Translations under genes and position numbers: made by a program
Part shown: positions 18,693 through 28,874 of the stretch, piece after piece
Numbering within the stretch: position 1 is the stretch's first letter
How the letters are laid out: every line of letters starts with the position of its first letter
Notes under the pieces: model-generated
Told to the model about the DNA's origin: nothing
Databases searched by the model: none
Seen by the model: only the letters and a program-made list of their open reading frames with translations
Source: Rummeliibacillus sp963792445
GTDB lineage: Bacteria > Bacillota > Bacilli > Bacillales_A > Planococcaceae
Length of the DNA stretch: 64,000 nt
Assembly: GCA_963792445.1 (NCBI GenBank)
Contig: CAWBWO010000013.1
Span: forward strand, 266,312 to 330,311
Reading direction: 5' to 3'

Positions 18693-19622
18693 ATGCTTAA
18701 GTATATTTTAAAAAGACTTGGTTATATACTGGTTGCACTTTTTGTAATCGTAACAGTTACATTCTTCCTTATGAGAATTGCCCCCGGTAGCCCATTTGCT
18801 AGTGAAAAGAGTGTGCCACCTGAAATTCAGCAAGCTCTTGATAAGGAATATGGATTAGATAATCCATGGTATATCCAATATAAAGACTATTTAATTTCCA
18901 CTGCAAAATTTGATTTTGGTGAATCTATGAAATACAAAGGTCGTTCAACAAATGATATGATCTCTGAGAGTTTCCCAATCTCTATGACATTAGGTATTGA
19001 AGCAATGATCCTTGCAGTTGGCTTTGGTGTATTAATAGGTGCAATAACTGCTCTATATCACAACAAATTCCCCGATTACTTAGGGACTACATTTGCTGTC
19101 CTAGGAATATCCGTTCCATCCTTTATTTTGGCGGGTCTATTACAATACTTTGTAGGTCTAAAATGGCAACTACTTCCGATTAGTGGTTGGAATGGCTTTA
19201 TCTATAGTATTATGCCAGCACTTGCAATTGCGATCACACACATGGGTTTTATCGCAAAACTAACACGTTCAAGTATGCTTGAACAAAATAACAGTGAATA
19301 TGTGAAAATGGCACGTGCTAAAGGGATTGGTAAATGGACAATCGTCTTCAAACACACCCTACGAAATGCTCTTCTACCAGTTATTACGTATCTAGGACCA
19401 TTAGCTGCTGGTGTTATTACAGGTAGTTTCATCGTGGAACAAATCTTTGCGATTCCTGGCCTAGGTAAATACTTCGTGACAAGTATTACAAACCGTGACT
19501 ATACAGTAATTATGGGTACTACAGTATTCTATTCTATTATTCTATTATTCGCGGTATTAATAGTAGATATTCTTTATGGATTTATCGATCCACGTATTAA
19601 ATTGAGAGGAGCGAAAAAATAA
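18693..19622 (+). CDS. oppB: Oligopeptide ABC transporter permease OppB, copy 1
   Basis: This 309-residue protein with six predicted membrane helices carries the permease coupling (EAA) region EYVKMARAKGIGKW. It forms the inner-membrane channel together with OppC. GAGGAGG precedes the ATG, and the stop overlaps the oppC start by one base. Confidence 0.92.
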   Translation: MLKYILKRLGYILVALFVIVTVTFFLMRIAPGSPFASEKSVPPEIQQALDKEYGLDNPWYIQYKDYLISTAKFDFGESMKYKGRSTNDMISESFPISMTLGIEAMILAVGFGVLIGAITALYHNKFPDYLGTTFAVLGISVPSFILAGLLQYFVGLKWQLLPISGWNGFIYSIMPALAIAITHMGFIAKLTRSSMLEQNNSEYVKMARAKGIGKWTIVFKHTLRNALLPVITYLGPLAAGVITGSFIVEQIFAIPGLGKYFVTSITNRDYTVIMGTTVFYSIILLFAVLIVDILYGFIDPRIKLRGAKK

Positions 19623-20557
19623 TGACACAACCTGTAAATGAAATTCCTAAAATTTCAAAGGACAAATTTACAATTGTTGGCGGAAATCATGCTGAAACAG
19701 AAAAACTTGCAGACAAATCTGTGTCCTTCTGGAAAGAAGTTAGGCTTCGTTTCTCACATAACAAATTAGCCATTGTGGGTTTAATCCTGTTAATAATTGT
19801 TGCATTACTTGCAATTTTCGTTCCTTTATTTTCACCATATAGTTATCGTGAACAATTAGGTGTATATAATGCTCCTCCATCAGCGAAACATTGGTTTGGT
19901 ACAGACGATCTTGGTCGTGACGTCTTTGTTCGTGTTTGGGTAGGTGCTCGAATCTCACTATTCATCGGGTTAGCTGCAGCGATTATTGACTTAATTATCG
20001 GTGTTGCTTGGGGAGCAATTGCTGGACTTGTAGGCGGTCGTGTAGATGATATCATGATGCGTATTGCCGATGTATTAACAGCAGTTCCTTATCTATTAGT
20101 AGTTATTATTCTATTAGTAGTTTTACAACCAGGTTTACTCCCAATGATTATTGCATTATCCATTACAGGATGGGTGAATATGGCCCGTATTGTACGTGGT
20201 GAAGTATTGTCCATTAAGAATCAAGAATATGTGTTAGCAGCAAGAACACTCGGTGCTGGAACAAGACATATTATCATGAAACACTTAGTGCCAAACGCAC
20301 TTGGCGCAATCTTAGTAACAATGACTTTAACTATTCCGAACGCTATTTTCACTGAATCGTTCTTAAGTTATTTAGGTTTAGGTGTACCTGCACCAATGGC
20401 CAGCTGGGGAACAATGGCTTCTGAAGGGAATAATGCAATCGACACTGCACCATGGCGTCTAATTTTCCCTGCAGCCTTTATCTCTATTACAATCTTTGCA
20501 TTTAATGCTGTAGGCGATGGCCTTCGCGATGCATTAGATCCAAAATTACGTAAATAA
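19622..20557 (+). CDS. oppC: Oligopeptide ABC transporter permease OppC, copy 1
   Basis: This 311-residue permease has an N-terminal cytoplasmic segment (FWKEVRLRFSHNKLA), six predicted helices, HWFGTDDLGRDVF and the EAA loop EYVLAARTLGAGT. It pairs with OppB. It is almost identical over its second half to the OppC at 25756. Confidence 0.92.
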   Translation: MTQPVNEIPKISKDKFTIVGGNHAETEKLADKSVSFWKEVRLRFSHNKLAIVGLILLIIVALLAIFVPLFSPYSYREQLGVYNAPPSAKHWFGTDDLGRDVFVRVWVGARISLFIGLAAAIIDLIIGVAWGAIAGLVGGRVDDIMMRIADVLTAVPYLLVVIILLVVLQPGLLPMIIALSITGWVNMARIVRGEVLSIKNQEYVLAARTLGAGTRHIIMKHLVPNALGAILVTMTLTIPNAIFTESFLSYLGLGVPAPMASWGTMASEGNNAIDTAPWRLIFPAAFISITIFAFNAVGDGLRDALDPKLRK

Positions 20558-20581
20558 TCATGTAAGGAAGTAGGTGAGAAA

Positions 20582-21641
20582 ATGAGTAAAACATTATTAG
20601 AAGTAAAAGACTTACAAATAAACTTTAAAACCTATGCAGGAATTGTTCATGCTGTACGTGGCGTGAGTTTTGACCTGAAACAAGGTGAAACACTTGCCAT
20701 CGTTGGTGAATCTGGTTCTGGTAAAAGTGTTACAAGTAACGCTTTAATGAAACTCATTCCTCAACCACCAGGCATTTATGCGAATGGCCAAATTCTTTTT
20801 GAAGGACGAGACCTTGTTCCTGTATCTGAAAAAGAAATGCAAAAAATTCGTGGTAATGATATTGCGATGATTTTCCAAGACCCAATGACAGCTTTAAACC
20901 CAACGATGAAAGTTGGAAAGCAAATCATGGAAGTTATTTTAAAACATAACAAAAAAGCAACTAGAGAATCAGCAAAGAAACGTGCCATCGAATTACTAGA
21001 TGAAGTAGGGATCCCATTCCCTGAAAAACGTTTTAAACAATACCCACATGAATTTTCAGGTGGTATGCGTCAACGTGTTGTTATTGCAATCGCACTTGCA
21101 GCTGATCCTAAGCTTCTAATTGCCGATGAACCAACAACAGCTCTTGACGTAACAATTCAAGCGCAAATTATCGAATTGATGAAAGATATTCAAAAGAAAA
21201 GTAATACATCAATTATTTTCATTACCCATGACCTTGGTGTTGTGGCAAATATCGCAGACCGCGTAGCCGTTATGTATGCAGGCCAAATTGTAGAATATGG
21301 TACGGTAAATGAAATTTTCTACAATCCAAAACATCCATACACATGGGGGTTACTTGGATCGATGCCTGACCTTGATAATAATGACAGATGAATTGTTGCG
21401 TACAATTCCTGGTTCACCACCAGATTTAATTCACCCACCAATTGGGGATGCTTTTGCACCTCGTAACGAGTTTGCGATGCAAATTGATTATGAACAAGAA
21501 CCACCAATGTTCAAAGTAAGTGATACACACTATGCAAAAACATGGTTATTACACCCTGATGCTCCGAATGTTCCAGTACCAGAAGCGGTTCAAAAACGAA
21601 TCGATGGTTATTTAGCAAAGGACGGTGCTCAAAATGGCTGA
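20582..21641 (+). CDS. oppD: Oligopeptide ABC transporter ATPase OppD, copy 1 (one frameshift)
   Basis: The ATPase has Walker A GESGSGKSV, signature FSGGMRQR, Walker B LLIADEPTTALD and the C-terminal oligopeptide-transporter extension. The frame breaks near 21,383-21,389, where AATAATGACAGATGA carries one extra base compared with AATAATGCAGATGA in copy 2. Removing it restores 352 codons, exactly the length of copy 2. The stop overlaps oppF by eight bases in both copies. A sequencing error or a recent mutation explains the break equally well. Confidence 0.85.
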
Positions 21642-22531
21642 GAAAATTTTAGAAGTAAAAAATTTAAAACAGCATTTCGGTACGATTAAAGCTGTTGATG
21701 GAATCAGCTTTGATGTGTATAAAGGTGAAACACTAGGACTTGTAGGTGAATCTGGTTGCGGTAAATCTACAACTGGACGCTCAATCATTGGTCTTTATGA
21801 TATTACAGATGGCGAAATCAAGTTTAACGGCAAAGATATTCACAGTAAAAAGTCTAAAAAAGAATTAAAAAAATTCAAACGTGAAATGCAAATGATCTTC
21901 CAAGATCCATATGCATCATTAAATCCACGTATGACAGCTGGAGAAATTATTGCAGAGGGCTTTGATATTCATGGCCTTTACAAAAATAAAGCCGAACGCA
22001 AAGAAAAAATTGGTTCACTATTAGAAGCTGTTGGGTCTAAACCGTGAACATATGAACCGCTATGCGCACGAATTCTCAGGCGGTCAACGTCAACGTATTG
22101 GTATCGCTAGAGCACTTAGCTTAAATCCAAGTTTTATCATTGCCGATGAACCAATTTCAGCACTTGATGTATCGATTCAAGCACAAGTTGTAAACTTACT
22201 AAAAGAGCTTCAAATGAAACATAGTTTAACGTATCTGTTTATCGCACATGACCTATCCATGGTTAAATACATTAGTGACCGAATCGCTGTAATGCGCAGT
22301 GGCAAAATCTTAGAACTCGGTACTGCAGAAGATATCTATCAACATCCAGTACATCCATATACGCAATCACTACTTTCTGCGATTCCACTTCCAGACCCAA
22401 TCTCAGAAAGCAAACGTACTCGTATTCCATATCAACATGAGGAAACAGGGGAAAACGCATCAACACATGAAGTATTCCCAGGACACTTTGTCTATGGAAC
22501 AAACGAGCAAATTGCTAAATGGAAAAAATAA
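21634..22531 (+). CDS. oppF: Oligopeptide ABC transporter ATPase OppF, copy 1 (one frameshift)
   Basis: The ATPase has Walker A GESGCGKST, signature FSGGQRQR and Walker B FIIADEPISALD. Near 22,034 the sequence GTTGGGTCTAAACCG has one extra base relative to GTTGGGCTAAACCG in copy 2. The frame therefore shifts between the halves of the nucleotide-binding domain. The start ATG at 21634 lies within the last codons of oppD, as in copy 2. Confidence 0.85.
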
Positions 22532-22548
22532 TAGAGAATATCCTATAC

Positions 22549-22586
22549 AAAATGCCAAGACCTTAAACTAGGTCTTGGCATTTTTT
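22549..22586 (+). terminator. Terminator of the first opp operon
   Basis: The stem AAAATGCCAAGACC / GGTCTTGGCATTTT is followed by further T residues. It comes directly after oppF. Confidence 0.88.
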
Positions 22587-22625
22587 ATTGAAATTGACTG
22601 CGAAGAGGACTTAAATTGTCATCAG

Positions 22626-22690
22626 CGTGGATATAATTCGATTTGGTTGGATAACCTCCGCAAGAACGTGGATAATCTAATTCGTCTACA
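22626..22690. repeat. Degenerate repeats of about 21 nt (CGTGGATAA type)
   Basis: Three units with cores CGTGGATA (22626), GTTGGATAA (22646) and CGTGGATAA (22667) are spaced 20-21 bases apart. The motif and spacing match the clearer five-unit array at 29,889. Confidence 0.5.
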
Positions 22691-23036
22691 ATATTTGGAA
22701 ATTTTTAAGCTATAGGAACCAACCTCTGACATGAGTTGTCTACTAAATTCGACACTTTAGTACATTAGTGTGATAGAAATTTTTGATGATACTTCAAAAG
22801 TTTAAAATCACAAAAATGTATAAAAATTCATAAAAAACTACTATTTGGTGATTAGAAAGATGGCTTTATTCAAATATTTATTCATAAAATTTTATATAAC
22901 TTAAATGTATAAAAATTTAGGTATTTTAGAAAATTAAGAAATTTTGTTTTTTTATAGAGAATCCTCTGCTATAGTAATAGATAGTTACTTATCGTTAGTA
23001 ACTATAGAAAATTTTTACAAATATAGGGGGATTATT
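22691..23036. other. Leader region of the second opp operon
   Basis: AT-rich DNA without a gene, presumed to hold the promoter of the second oppA. No regulatory site can be named with confidence. Confidence 0.4.
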
Positions 23037-24683
23037 ATGAAGAAAAAGGTTTTATCACTACTGCTATTATCAGCATTAATGCTTGTATTAGCAGCATGTA
23101 ACTTCGGGGGTTCTTCGGATAAAAGCGATGATTCATCTAAAACATCGTCAGATACTAAAACTGAAGACAAAACTTTAAATCTAACTATTCCATCTGAGCC
23201 ACCAAGTATGAATCCACAACTTGCAACTGATAGTACTTCAGGAGCTATTTTGCGTTCAATTTTTGAAGGTCTAACTCGTGTTGACAAAGATGGTAAAGTA
23301 CAAAACGCTGTTGCTGAGGATGTAAAAGTAAGCGCTGACAAATTAACTTATACATTTAAATTACGTGATTCTAAATGGACAAACGGCGATCCTGTTGTTG
23401 CAGGTGATTTCGCATATGCATGGAAATGGGCTTTAGACCCTAAAAACGCATCTGAATATGCATCAATCCTTTATCCAATCAAAGGCGCTCAAGCGTACAA
23501 CGAAGGTAAAGGGTCAGCTGATGATGTAGGTATTAAAGTAGTTGATGACAAAACTTTAGAAGTAACTCTTGAAAACCCAACACCTTACTTCTTAGAATTA
23601 ACTGCATTTTATACTTACAAACCAGTTAATGAAAAAGTGGCAAAAGCAAACAAAGACTGGGCTGCTGAAGCTGGTGACAATTATGTAACAAATGGACCAT
23701 TCACATTAGCAGAATGGAAACATAGTGACTCAATTACACTTAAAAAGAATCCTGATTATTTTGATGCTGACAATGTAAAATTAAACACAATCAATATTAA
23801 AATGGTTGAATCAGAAACAACTGCTAACCGTATGTTCAAAAGTGGAGATATTGACTACTTAGGTTCTCCATTCCAAACAGTTCCACTTGATGCAATCGAT
23901 GGTTACAAAAAAGATGGTACTTTAAATATCCAAGATTATGCAGCAATTTATGAATACAAATTTAACACTAAAGGTAAATACACAAGTAACCAAAACATCC
24001 GTAAAGCTCTAACTCTTGCAATCAATCGTGAAGCTCTAATTAAAGACGTTGTGAAAGGTGAACAAACTCCAGCATTAGGTATGGTTCCAAAAGCAATTGC
24101 AGGATTTGAAAACCAAACTGGTTATATCAAAGACAACGATATGGCTGAAGCGAAAAAAGCTCTTGCAGCAGGTATGAAAGAATTAGGTATTAAAAATGCA
24201 AGCGATATTAAAATTGGCATTTCAATTAACACAAGTGAAGCACATGCAGCCATCGCACAATATATTCAAGAAGGCTGGCATAAAAACTTAGGAATCGAAG
24301 TGAAAATCGATAACTCTGAATGGCAAGTATATCTAGATAAATTAACAGCTCTTGATTACGATGTTGCTCGTTTAGGTTGGATTGCTGACTACAATGATGC
24401 ATACTCATTCCTAGAACGCTACGATACAGCTAAAAACGGTAATAATGATACAGGCTGGGAAAATCCAGAGTACAAAGCACTTATGCAAAAAGCTGAAAAA
24501 GAAGTTGATGAAGCAAAACGTCTTGAATACTTAAAACAAGGTGAAAAAATTCTAATGACTGATCTTCCAGTTGCACCAATTTACTACTACACAAATCTTA
24601 ATGTATCAAAAGATTATGTGAAAAATATGACTCCAAACAAATTAGGTGAAATCGATCTTAAAAATGTCGATATTCAAAAATAA
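23037..24683 (+). CDS. oppA: Oligopeptide ABC transporter substrate-binding lipoprotein, copy 2
   Basis: The 548-residue product has a lipoprotein signal with lipobox LAAC at about residues 17-20, a Ser/Asp/Lys linker and the solute-binding family 5 fold (EPPSMNPQLATDS). The ATG at 23037 is chosen because ATAGGGGG lies just upstream; the frame is open further upstream without a ribosome site. It is similar to oppA copy 1 throughout but diverged enough (for example TLENPTPYFLEL against KLNNPTPYFTKL) that a different peptide preference is possible. Confidence 0.92.
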   Translation: MKKKVLSLLLLSALMLVLAACNFGGSSDKSDDSSKTSSDTKTEDKTLNLTIPSEPPSMNPQLATDSTSGAILRSIFEGLTRVDKDGKVQNAVAEDVKVSADKLTYTFKLRDSKWTNGDPVVAGDFAYAWKWALDPKNASEYASILYPIKGAQAYNEGKGSADDVGIKVVDDKTLEVTLENPTPYFLELTAFYTYKPVNEKVAKANKDWAAEAGDNYVTNGPFTLAEWKHSDSITLKKNPDYFDADNVKLNTINIKMVESETTANRMFKSGDIDYLGSPFQTVPLDAIDGYKKDGTLNIQDYAAIYEYKFNTKGKYTSNQNIRKALTLAINREALIKDVVKGEQTPALGMVPKAIAGFENQTGYIKDNDMAEAKKALAAGMKELGIKNASDIKIGISINTSEAHAAIAQYIQEGWHKNLGIEVKIDNSEWQVYLDKLTALDYDVARLGWIADYNDAYSFLERYDTAKNGNNDTGWENPEYKALMQKAEKEVDEAKRLEYLKQGEKILMTDLPVAPIYYYTNLNVSKDYVKNMTPNKLGEIDLKNVDIQK

Positions 24684-24745
24684 TGAATGATCGAATCAAA
24701 TCGAAACTAATCTAATTTAAGTAATATTCTTATTACACGAAAGTT

Positions 24746-24785
24746 GGGCTGCATTTAATCGAGTATTTCGGTTAAAGTGCAGCCC
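24746..24785 (+). promoter_or_regulatory. oppA-oppB intercistronic stem-loop, copy 2
   Basis: The stem GGGCTGCATTTAA / TTAAAGTGCAGCCC is followed by TTTATTT, so it is more terminator-like than its counterpart in copy 1. Its position between oppA and oppB is the same, although the sequence differs. Confidence 0.65.
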
Positions 24786-24826
24786 TTTATTTCGCAAATA
24801 GTCATCTCAAAAAGGAGGAATTAACA

Positions 24827-25759
24827 ATGCTCAAGTATATTTTGAAAAGATGTGTCTATATTTTCATCGCATTATTTGTGATTGTCACAATTACATTCTT
24901 CTTAATGCGTCTTGCCCCTGGTAGCCCATTTGCCTCTGAAAAGAGTTTCCCACCGGCTATTCAAGAACAGCTGAACGAGTCTTATGGCTTAAATAACCCC
25001 TGGTATGTGCAATATAAAGACTATTTAGTAGCTACTGCACAATTTGATTTTGGTGAATCGATGAAGTTTAAAGGTCGTTCCACGAATGATATGATTTCTG
25101 AAAGCTTTCCAATATCTTTAACACTAGGTATCGAATCGATGCTTTTAGCTGTTGGGTTTGGCGTTTTAATTGGAGTGATTGCAGCTCTATATCACAACAA
25201 GTTTCCAGATTATCTTGCAACAACATTTGCGGTATTAGGCATTTCAGTTCCTTCATTTATCCTAGCTGGTTTACTACAATACTTCGCAGGTTTAAAGTGG
25301 CAATTATTACCGATTAGTGGGTGGAATGGCTTTAAATACAGTATTTTGCCGGCTCTTGCTATCGCCATTACTCATATGGGTTTTATCGCAAAACTAACCC
25401 GTTCAAGTATGCTAGAACAAAATAATAGTGAGTATGTGAAGATGGCACGAGCAAAAGGCATTGGTAAATTTGCAACCGTTTTCAGACATACACTTCGTAA
25501 TGCCTTATTACCGGTTATTACATACCTTGGTCCACTTTTTGCCGGGGTCATTACGGGGAGTTTCATCGTAGAACAAATTTTTGCAATCCCGGGTCTCGGC
25601 AAATATTTTGTATCAAGTATTACGAACCGAGATTACACAGTCATCATGGGGACAACCGTGTTCTATTCTATCATTTTATTATTTGCCGTATTAGTTGTGG
25701 ATATTTTATACGGATTTATCGATCCACGTATTAAGCTGAAAGGAGACAAAAAATCATGA
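24827..25759 (+). CDS. oppB: Oligopeptide ABC transporter permease OppB, copy 2
   Basis: A 310-residue permease with the same helices and the EAA loop EYVKMARAKGIGKF. AAAGGAGG precedes the ATG. The stop overlaps oppC by four bases (ATGA). It is highly similar to copy 1. Confidence 0.92.
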   Translation: MLKYILKRCVYIFIALFVIVTITFFLMRLAPGSPFASEKSFPPAIQEQLNESYGLNNPWYVQYKDYLVATAQFDFGESMKFKGRSTNDMISESFPISLTLGIESMLLAVGFGVLIGVIAALYHNKFPDYLATTFAVLGISVPSFILAGLLQYFAGLKWQLLPISGWNGFKYSILPALAIAITHMGFIAKLTRSSMLEQNNSEYVKMARAKGIGKFATVFRHTLRNALLPVITYLGPLFAGVITGSFIVEQIFAIPGLGKYFVSSITNRDYTVIMGTTVFYSIILLFAVLVVDILYGFIDPRIKLKGDKKS

Positions 25760-26682
25760 CACAAATCCCATCAAATATATCAAAAGGTAAATTTAAAATT
25801 GTCGGCGGAAATTTTGCAGAAACCGAAAAGCTAGCCGAAAAGTCAGTATCCTTCTGGAAAGAAGTGATGTATCGCTTTTCGCATAATAAGCTAGCGATTA
25901 TTGGATTGATCATTTTAGTCATTGTCATATTGATGGCCATTTTCGTTCCATGGTTATCCCCTTACAGTTATCGTGAGCAACTAGGTGTGTACAATGCACC
26001 TCCATCAAGTAAACATTGGTTTGGAACGGATGACCTTGGACGTGATATTTTTGTTCGCGTTTGGTTCGGTGCGCGTATCTCCTTATTTATCGGGATTACT
26101 GCAGCAATTATTGATTTAATCATTGGTGTTGCGTGGGGGGCAATTTCCGGTTTAGTAGGCGGTCGTGTGGATGATATCATGATGCGAATCGCTGACGTTT
26201 TAACAGCTGTTCCTTATTTACTTGTTGTCATCATCCTTTTAGTCGTATTACAACCAGGTTTACTACCAATGATTATTGCTCTATCCATTACCGGTTGGGT
26301 GAATATGGCTCGAATTGTTCGAGGGGAAGTATTGTCAATTAAAAACCAAGAATACGTTCTAGCAGCAAGAACATTGGGTGCTGGAACCAAACATATTATC
26401 ATGAAACACTTAGTGCCAAACGCACTTGGCGCGATTTTAGTAACGATGACATTAACGATTCCAAACGCTATTTTCACAGAGTCTTTCTTAAGTTATTTAG
26501 GTCTAGGTGTTCCAGCGCCAATGGCTAGTTGGGGAACAATGGCATCAGAAGGGAATAACGCAATCGATACAGCACCTTGGCGATTGATCTTCCCAGCAGT
26601 ATTTATCTCTTTAACCATTTTTGCTTTTAATGCAGTCGGCGATGGTCTTCGTGACGCACTTGATCCAAAACTACGTAAATAA
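25756..26682 (+). CDS. oppC: Oligopeptide ABC transporter permease OppC, copy 2
   Basis: A 308-residue permease with HWFGTDDLGRDIF and EYVLAARTLGAGT. The protein nearly matches copy 1 while third codon positions often differ. This argues for an older duplication under purifying selection rather than a recent copy. Confidence 0.92.
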   Translation: MTQIPSNISKGKFKIVGGNFAETEKLAEKSVSFWKEVMYRFSHNKLAIIGLIILVIVILMAIFVPWLSPYSYREQLGVYNAPPSSKHWFGTDDLGRDIFVRVWFGARISLFIGITAAIIDLIIGVAWGAISGLVGGRVDDIMMRIADVLTAVPYLLVVIILLVVLQPGLLPMIIALSITGWVNMARIVRGEVLSIKNQEYVLAARTLGAGTKHIIMKHLVPNALGAILVTMTLTIPNAIFTESFLSYLGLGVPAPMASWGTMASEGNNAIDTAPWRLIFPAVFISLTIFAFNAVGDGLRDALDPKLRK

Positions 26683-26698
26683 GAAAAGGGTGAATAGA

Positions 26699-27757
26699 AT
26701 GAGCGAAAAAATTATTGAAGTAAAAGATTTAAGAATCAATTTCAAAACATATGCTGGCCTCGTTCATGCTGTTCGCGGCGTTAACTTTTCTTTGGAGAAG
26801 GGTCAAACGTTAGCGATTGTAGGCGAGTCTGGTTCTGGTAAATCTGTAACAAGTAATGCATTAATGAAGCTTATACCTGAGCCACCAGGTATTTATGAAA
26901 GCGGAGAAATACTGTTTAATGGCAAAGACCTTGTTAAATGTACGGAAAAAGAAATGACAAAAATCCGTGGAAATGACATTGCAATGATTTTCCAAGATCC
27001 GATGACAGCTTTAAACCCAACGATGAAAGTTGGAAAGCAGATCATGGAAGTCATATTAAAACACAATAAAAACACAACGAGAGAGTCAGCAAAAAAACGT
27101 GCCATCGAGTTGCTAGATGAAGTAGGGATTCCATTCCCGGAAAAACGATTCAAACAATATCCACATGAATTTTCAGGTGGTATGCGTCAACGAGTTGTCA
27201 TTGCGATTGCACTTGCTGCAGAACCTAACCTACTAATTGCCGATGAACCAACAACAGCATTAGATGTAACAATTCAAGCGCAAATTTTAGAATTAATGAA
27301 GGACATTCAACGTAATAATGAAACGTCCATTATTTTCATCACACATGATCTTGGCGTTGTCGCAAATGTTGCGGATCACGTTGCGGTTATGTATGCAGGC
27401 CAAATCGTCGAATATGGTACGGTTAATGAAATTTTCTATGATCCTAAACATCCATATACTTGGGGCTTACTTGGATCCATGCCGGACTTAGATAATAATG
27501 CAGATGAGCTATTACGTACAATTCCAGGCTCTCCACCAGATTTAATCCATCCACCAAAAGGGGATGCCTTTGCACCGCGTAACGAATTTGCCATGCAAAT
27601 TGATTATGAAGAAGAGCCACCGATGTACAAGGTAAGTGAAACCCATTTTGCCAAAACATGGCTTCTACATCCAGATGCACCGAAAATTCCAGTACCAGAA
27701 GCTGTTCGTAAACGCATTGAAGGTTATCTTGCAAAGGAGGAACTTCAAAATGGCTGA
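26699..27757 (+). CDS. oppD: Oligopeptide ABC transporter ATPase OppD, copy 2
   Basis: An intact 352-residue ATPase with Walker A GESGSGKSV, FSGGMRQR and LLIADEPTTALD. The ATG at 26699 follows AAAAGGGTG; the frame opens further upstream inside oppC without a ribosome site. It overlaps oppF by eight bases. It is the reference that exposes the one-base insertion in copy 1. Confidence 0.92.
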   Translation: MSEKIIEVKDLRINFKTYAGLVHAVRGVNFSLEKGQTLAIVGESGSGKSVTSNALMKLIPEPPGIYESGEILFNGKDLVKCTEKEMTKIRGNDIAMIFQDPMTALNPTMKVGKQIMEVILKHNKNTTRESAKKRAIELLDEVGIPFPEKRFKQYPHEFSGGMRQRVVIAIALAAEPNLLIADEPTTALDVTIQAQILELMKDIQRNNETSIIFITHDLGVVANVADHVAVMYAGQIVEYGTVNEIFYDPKHPYTWGLLGSMPDLDNNADELLRTIPGSPPDLIHPPKGDAFAPRNEFAMQIDYEEEPPMYKVSETHFAKTWLLHPDAPKIPVPEAVRKRIEGYLAKEELQNG

Positions 27758-28658
27758 GAAAATTTTGGAGGTAAAAAATTTAAAACAGTATTTCGGTACG
27801 ATAAAAGCAGTTGATGGTATTAGCTTTGATGTCTATAAAGGGGAAACATTGGGTTTAGTAGGTGAATCAGGTTGTGGTAAATCTACAACAGGACGATCCA
27901 TTATTCGATTATATGACATAACGGATGGCGAAATTGTCTTTAAAGGTCGCAATGTTCACGATAAAAAGAACTACAAGGATACAAAAGCATTTAATCGGGA
28001 AATGCAGATGATTTTCCAAGATCCATATGCATCGTTAAACCCACGTATGACCGCTGGTGAAATCATTGCAGAAGGTTTTGATATCCACGGTCTATACAAA
28101 AATAAGAAAGAACGTAAAGAACGTATTAGTCAATTACTCGAAGCAGTTGGGCTAAACCGCGAACATATGAACCGCTATGCACATGAATTCTCAGGTGGTC
28201 AACGTCAACGAATTGGAATTGCTAGAGCACTGAGCTTAAATCCAAGTTTTATTATTGCTGATGAGCCGATATCAGCACTTGACGTTTCCATACAAGCACA
28301 GGTTGTAAACTTATTAAAAGAACTACAAAAAAAGCATGGATTAACATATCTTTTTATTGCGCATGATCTATCGATGGTGAAGTACATTAGCGATCGTATC
28401 GCGGTAATGAGAGCTGGTAAAATCCTTGAAATCGGTACAGCTGATGATATTTATCACCACCCAATACATCCGTATACAAAGTCACTTTTATCTGCCATTC
28501 CACTTCCTGATCCAATATCAGAAAGCAAACGTAAAAGAATTCCTTACAAAGAGGAAGAAATTACTGGATTTGCAGCGATGCATGAAATATTCCAAGGACA
28601 TTTTGTATATGGAACAGATGAACAAATTCAAAAGTGGATCCCTAGCAAATCAATGTGA
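27750..28658 (+). CDS. oppF: Oligopeptide ABC transporter ATPase OppF, copy 2
   Basis: An intact 302-residue ATPase with GESGCGKST, FSGGQRQR and FIIADEPISALD. It starts at the ATG at 27750, inside the end of oppD and behind GCAAAGGAGG. With OppD it powers peptide uptake through OppBC. Confidence 0.92.
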   Translation: MAEKILEVKNLKQYFGTIKAVDGISFDVYKGETLGLVGESGCGKSTTGRSIIRLYDITDGEIVFKGRNVHDKKNYKDTKAFNREMQMIFQDPYASLNPRMTAGEIIAEGFDIHGLYKNKKERKERISQLLEAVGLNREHMNRYAHEFSGGQRQRIGIARALSLNPSFIIADEPISALDVSIQAQVVNLLKELQKKHGLTYLFIAHDLSMVKYISDRIAVMRAGKILEIGTADDIYHHPIHPYTKSLLSAIPLPDPISESKRKRIPYKEEEITGFAAMHEIFQGHFVYGTDEQIQKWIPSKSM

Positions 28659-28662
28659 AAAC

Positions 28663-28693
28663 AATCTCCCTCTGTATTTTTCAGAGGGAGATT
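28663..28693 (+). terminator. Terminator of the second opp operon
   Basis: The stem AATCTCCCTCTG / CAGAGGGAGATT with a seven-base loop is followed by AATTGGTTTT. Confidence 0.75.
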
Positions 28694-28874
28694 AATTGGT
28701 TTTATATGTATAAATTAGGAATAACGTTAATAAGATTTAAATGAAGGCAGAAAGTTTAACTTATCTAAAAATGATAAAATTTATCATGATATTTTATAGA
28801 AAATTCCGTTATTTTTAAATGAAACTATGCTACCATATTACTAATAAGACAAACTCCAGGGAGCGAACGCACAA

